This document shows positions 61,747 to 64,000 of a stretch of DNA of 64,000 nucleotides, piece after piece. The translations under genes were made by a program, and so were the position numbers. Position 1 is the first letter of the stretch. The number at the start of each line of letters is the position of its first letter. The DNA is from Heterobasidion occidentale (lineage: Eukaryota > Basidiomycota > Agaricomycetes > Russulales > Bondarzewiaceae): the NCBI GenBank assembly GCA_039111635.1, contig JBCAQO010000003.1, forward strand, positions 620,001 through 684,000, read 5' to 3'. The notes under the pieces were generated by a model that did not search any database, was not told the DNA's origin, and saw only the letters and a list, made by a program, of their open reading frames with translations.

Positions 61747-63598
61747 ATGGCCCGCGTCGACGCTCCCGCCCGGAGCACAGACCTCGACCGCGACATTCAA
61801 GGCGCCCGCAACGAGGTCACTCACCCCCATCCTCTCTTCCACGTCCCTCGCACTCACCCGCACCAAACAGTTCACCGCCGTCTCCAGCACCCTCGACGCC
61901 CTCAACGCCCGCTTCTCCGCCATCGTGCGCCTCCTCGAGGACGACAACGCCGCCCTCCGCCAGCGCCTCCTCGCCCTCGACACCCCGCAGCACGCCCGCC
62001 TCGCAGACGAGAACGCGGACCTCAGGCGCGCGCTGCTGGCAGCCCAGTCGGAGCGCCAGAGCGCACAGCGCGCCCGCGACGCCGCCCTCGCCAAGCTCCA
62101 GAACATGCGCAACGTCATGCAGGACATCCTCAGCGAGCACCGCGCGCAGGTGAGCCCGCCCCGCCCCGCCTCGTCCCAGCCCATCCGCGCTCCAGCAGAT
62201 GACCGTGCGCGTTCCAAGCTCGGCGGACACTCGCAGCACGGTCCCATCGACGACCGCGAGCCCGCCCTGCGCTCGCTCTCCGGCAGCACCCGCGCCCCCA
62301 GCCCGCAACCCAGCACCACCGCCCCGCCGTCAGCCGCCTCTTCGCGCCGCTCATCGGCCACCAGCCTCTTCTCCGCGCTCACGACCTCGACCTCGACCTT
62401 CGCCCCAGACCACCTCCCCAGCGACGGCGCGCGCACAGGCTCGAGCCTCGGCCCCGCCTTCTCCCCCGCACGCAAACCAAAGCCCGCGCACGGCCACCGG
62501 CTCGCGTCCAGCGGCGCCTCGAGCACCAGCACGTTCGTGCGCACGGACCCTCGTACGGCCTTACTGAACGCGCCGGCGCCCGCCCCCCTGCTCGAGCTCA
62601 GCCCCGGCTCGAGCGAATCCAGCATGTCGATCCGCTACAACCCCGACGGCTCGCCTGCGCTCGCGCCGGCCCACGCCAAGTGGCGCATCCACTTCGTCAA
62701 GCCCCCGCCGTCCGCCAAGGTCCTCGAGGGCCCGATCGCCTTTGCGCGCCTCGTCGACCTGCTGGAGCTCGATGTCGAAACCGTGCGTCGTCCCTCCTCG
62801 CACAGCCGCGATCCCCCCGATCCTCACCCCTCTTTCTTTTTCGTCGATCGCGAAATCGGTCCCAGAGGCTCGCCGTCTACAAGTGAGTCCGCCCCCCCTG
62901 CCCGTGCACCGCGCCCGTCCTCATCGCATCCCCCGCAACACAGCATGCAGACCTTCCCCGCCGACACGACGCGCCTCCACCTCGCGGCGGGCTACGCCTT
63001 CCTCCGCGACCCCATCTTCCTCGAGTGCCCCTCCGCGACGTACATCGTCGACTGGACGCGCCCCGCGGCCACGGCTGACCCCAACCACGACCCCGCCGCG
63101 CACCTCGCGCGCGCGCTCTCCAACACGGACGCGCTGCACACGCTCGTCTACTCGTCCAAGAAGCAAGGCTGGTACTACCTCGGCAGGCAGCAGTGGGCCC
63201 CGTCGACGTGCGCCCCGTGTGGCCCATGCTCGCACCAAAGGTACGCTCCCGCTCCCGCTCCTCCTGCCCCGTCCCCCGCACCCTCCACGCCCTCCACGCC
63301 CTCCACGCCCTCCACGCCCTCCACGCCCTCCACACACCCTCCCCGAACAAAACGAGCACGAGATCACTCACACCACGCTAACGCACACCCACAGGCCCAG
63401 CGCGCCCTCGCCGCGCGCCGCGCGCGCGGCTCCGCCCCCGCGGACGTCTCGCGCATGCTCGCGCGCGGCGAGCTCGTGCAGCGCGCCGTCGAGCTGCGCC
63501 TCGCGGGCGCGGGCGCGCTCGCGGCGGGGCTCCTCGGCCGCATCCGGGAGGTGACGATGGCGCGCGGCTCCGCGGGCACGGGCGACGTCGACGCGTGA
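61747..63598 (+). CDS. Unrecognised coiled-coil protein, apparent one-base frameshift near the C-terminus
   Basis: Exons: 61747-61815, 61871-62782, 62866-62882, 62944-63240, 63395-63598; about 500 codons. Residues ~25-110 form a leucine-rich coiled-coil (RLLEDDNAALRQRLLALD and following heptads). A Ser/Pro-rich linker follows, then a conserved-looking folded part: AKWRIHFVKPPPSAKVLEG, DTTRLHLAAGYAFLRDPIF, and a Lys-Lys-Gln-Gly-Trp-Tyr-Tyr stretch. Near 63198-63201 (a run of four C) the frame carrying GRQQW and the frame carrying VDVRPVWPMLAPK differ by one base; exon 4 is one base short for its phases. The final exon codes ADVSRMLARGELVQRAVELRL. I do not recognise the family and give no function. 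A GTGAGC motif after 62150 could be a donor, but no in-frame intron fits. Confidence 0.65.
63281..63334. repeat. 9-bp minisatellite in intron of the coiled-coil gene
   Basis: The unit CCCTCCACG is repeated six times in tandem (the last unit ends in CA), inside the intron 63241-63394. In an open frame it would code Pro-Ser-Thr repeats, but the splice sites exclude it. Confidence 0.85.
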
Positions 63599-64000
63599 GC
63601 GGGGCGCAAGTTCCGTGTTGTCGCTGGGCTGCTGGGCTGCTGGGAGGGCGCCGTCGTGCCGTGTCGGGGTCGCTTTTTTTCGTCGTGCTTTGAGTTATTT
63701 GAATGTGTTGCTTTTTTCGTCGTCGTCGTTCTCGATCGCTTTACCGTATTGATGCTGTATGCTCGCTCGCTTGCTTCCATGCGTTTGTTTTTTTCGTACT
63801 GATCATGCTTTCCGTATGTTTTGTCCTAAATGATGCTCTTCGATCACAAAATTCTCGCGCTGACTGATAATGATAACTTGACGCATCTTCAAGACTCGTG
63901 AGTGAGTGGGGAGATACTACGCAACTTGTCCATATACTGGAGGTTACACACAAAGTCAGCGCGGGAGCCGAACGATGTCAACAACAGTATGCAGGCCACC
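63599..64000. other. Intergenic at window end
   Basis: 402 bp after the last stop. It has T-rich stretches typical of a 3' UTR. No start of a further gene can be supported before the window ends. Confidence 0.55.

Noticed and set aside
63281..63334. Pro-Ser-Thr repeat domain in the coiled-coil protein
   Set aside because: The repeat lies between a good GTACGC donor at 63241 and an ACAG acceptor at 63394 that joins LAPK to AQRALAARR, so it is intronic.

Overview
This window looks like nuclear DNA of an agaricomycete (mushroom-forming basidiomycete), possibly a polypore. The genes are dense and intron-rich, with introns mostly 49-80 nt long, and protein families typical of wood-decay basidiomycetes occur: a CYP63-type P450, a seven-helix membrane protein, and paralogous HSL-type esterases. 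Gene models were built by hand: each exon was read for GT-AG (or GC-AG) boundaries and codon phase, and checked against conserved protein motifs.

Layout. 0-9.7 kb: C-terminal end of glutaminyl-tRNA synthetase, a cytochrome P450 with one frameshift, a SET-domain methyltransferase, a GPP/DOG-type HAD phosphatase, and a Bin3/MePCE-type RNA cap methyltransferase. 9.7-21.2 kb: an accessory region made of duplicated blocks in the order X1-H1-H2-X2. X1 and X2 each hold a small orphan gene. H1 is an intact HSL-type alpha/beta hydrolase and H2 is its pseudogene. 22.4-26 kb: a Ser/Thr-rich single-pass surface protein and a seven-helix membrane protein. 26.4-36.3 kb: coatomer delta and a cluster of three alpha-tubulin genes. 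36.5-47.1 kb: a 964-residue alpha/beta hydrolase and Nup188. 47.4-54.5 kb: exocyst Sec15, Arf1 and CYP63. 55-61.6 kb: CPSF2/Cft2, quinolinate phosphoribosyltransferase and an ACMSD-like amidohydrolase. 61.7-63.6 kb: an unrecognised coiled-coil protein.

Functional themes. Much of the second half serves secretion and basic cell structure (delta-COP, Arf1, Sec15, alpha-tubulins, Nup188). QPRT and the ACMSD-like decarboxylase, which would act on either side of the kynurenine/NAD branch point, are tail-to-tail neighbours.

The main unusual points are the tight alpha-tubulin trio with lost introns in the middle copy, the X-H-H-X duplication with one decaying esterase, a conserved orphan gene pair, the QPRT/ACMSD pair, six GC-AG introns, and five apparent single-base indels in otherwise conserved genes. 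Most of those indels lie in mononucleotide runs and are probably assembly errors. I found no tRNA, rRNA, CRISPR array or intact transposon.
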